Source: Sulfitobacter sp. (lineage in GTDB: Bacteria; Pseudomonadota; Alphaproteobacteria; Rhodobacterales; Rhodobacteraceae). Taken from it: DNA of 14,839 bases. Shown here piece after piece: positions 14,472 to 14,839 of this stretch; position 1 is the stretch's first letter, and every line of letters begins with the position of its first letter. The stretch is from NCBI GenBank assembly GCA_024636405.1, contig JAGXHC010000153.1, positions 1 through 14,839 on the forward strand, in the 5' to 3' direction. The notes beneath the pieces are model-generated. The model did no database searches and was not told the DNA's origin. It saw nothing but the letters and a program-made list of their open reading frames with translations. The translations under genes and the position numbers were made by a program.

Positions 14472-14633
14472 GGCAGCTCCACTTGGGTCGTTCATTGGTA
14501 AAGGTCGAAATATCTCGTTTGCGCAACTCAACTTGCTTAAGCGGAAGTTGTTCCACCATTCACTTTCTGATGCTGGTCGAACGGTTGGTTCTGAAAACAC
14601 CGATGCGGCGCAGGCGCGACGGGCATTGCCTGA

Positions 14634-14839
14634 ACTGGCATCTGGTCACGTGGAAAGGGTGATTACGGCCTTGGCGTTGTTTGCATTCCACATCACGCCG
14701 AACTGCCTAATGCCAATTCCAACTTCATCCTCTCGGTTGTGCGGTCGATCAAACCGCGCGACGAACTGGAAGCGATGCTGGCAACGCAGATGGGGGCTAT
14801 GAATCGTCCCGAGTTTGTCGGAGACCATCAACTTAAGTA
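14634..14839 (+). pseudogene. Fragment of a conserved Rhodobacterales protein of unknown function (partial or decayed)
   Basis: This frame is open from a stop at 14631-14633 to the window edge but has no sensible start codon. From 14703 it encodes NANSNFILSVVRSIKPRD followed by ELEAMLATQMGAMN. That stretch matches, as I recall, the middle of a family of accessory-genome proteins in Rhodobacterales and rhizobia with the pattern K-P-[RK]-[DN]-E-[LV]-E-A-[ML]-L-A-x-Q-M. After that the sequence no longer resembles the family, and the upstream part is not convincing either. The likeliest reading is a gene fragment left by rearrangement; a continuation beyond the window cannot be excluded. Confidence 0.35.

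Noticed and set aside
14470..14802. 110-codon plus-strand open frame at the right edge
   Set aside because: Its ATG has no convincing ribosome binding site and the translation shows no motif. The overlapping frame from 14703 carries the more recognisable protein signature.
1..14839. CRISPR array, tRNA, rRNA or defence-system genes
   Set aside because: I found no regularly spaced repeat array, no tRNA cloverleaf signature, no rRNA core sequence and no nuclease, methylase or toxin-antitoxin motifs on either strand.

Overview
The window looks like chromosomal or large-plasmid DNA of an alphaproteobacterium, most likely the Rhodobacterales (Roseobacter group). Reasons: GC-rich coding sequence with GC-heavy third positions, tightly overlapping start/stop codons in operons, and protein sequences typical of that group. 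This placement is inferred from style, not from a marker gene. The centre of the window (about 270-13,170) is a compact catabolic and transport region. It is flanked on the left by the end of an IS630-type transposase and on the right by a looser, lower-GC stretch with small orphan genes and possible gene relics.

Layout. (a) 1-123: C-terminal tail of an IS630-family transposase. (b) 272-826, minus strand: XRE-HTH plus cupin regulator, transcribed divergently from operon 1. The 117-bp divergent region carries a good sigma70-like promoter for the regulator, overlapped by two adjoining palindromes. (c) 944-6481, operon 1: a histidinol-dehydrogenase paralogue (HpsN/HisD-like NAD-dependent alcohol dehydrogenase) followed by a complete PotABCD-type ABC importer (binding protein, ATPase, two permeases; the first permease carries a large extra periplasmic loop). 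(d) 6633-7535: a LysR-type regulator. (e) 7712-13172, operon 2: a close counterpart of the E. coli ydcSTUV-patD cluster, with binding protein, ATPase, two permeases and a gamma-aminobutyraldehyde dehydrogenase. (f) 13173-14839: a probable terminator, a small secreted orphan protein, a small single-pass membrane orphan protein, and weak relics of mobile or phage-type genes.

How the genes fit together. Both operons have the same logic: one importer of the polyamine/opine class plus one NAD(P)-dependent oxidoreductase. Operon 2 most plausibly imports a polyamine or related amine and oxidises 4-aminobutanal to GABA, although the aminotransferase or oxidase that would make the aldehyde is not in the window. 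Operon 1 pairs its importer with an enzyme that retains every HisD metal and catalytic residue but is not in a his operon. Its substrate is probably an amino-alcohol or diol, with dihydroxypropanesulfonate as one known precedent in the family, but it cannot be fixed from sequence. Both operons place a strong RNA hairpin between the binding-protein gene and the ATPase gene, as expected when the binding protein is made in excess.

I see no CRISPR array, rRNA, tRNA or recognisable defence system. The most interesting unsolved points are the substrate of operon 1, the palindromic operator in the divergent promoter, and the repeat-rich region upstream of the ydcS-like gene.
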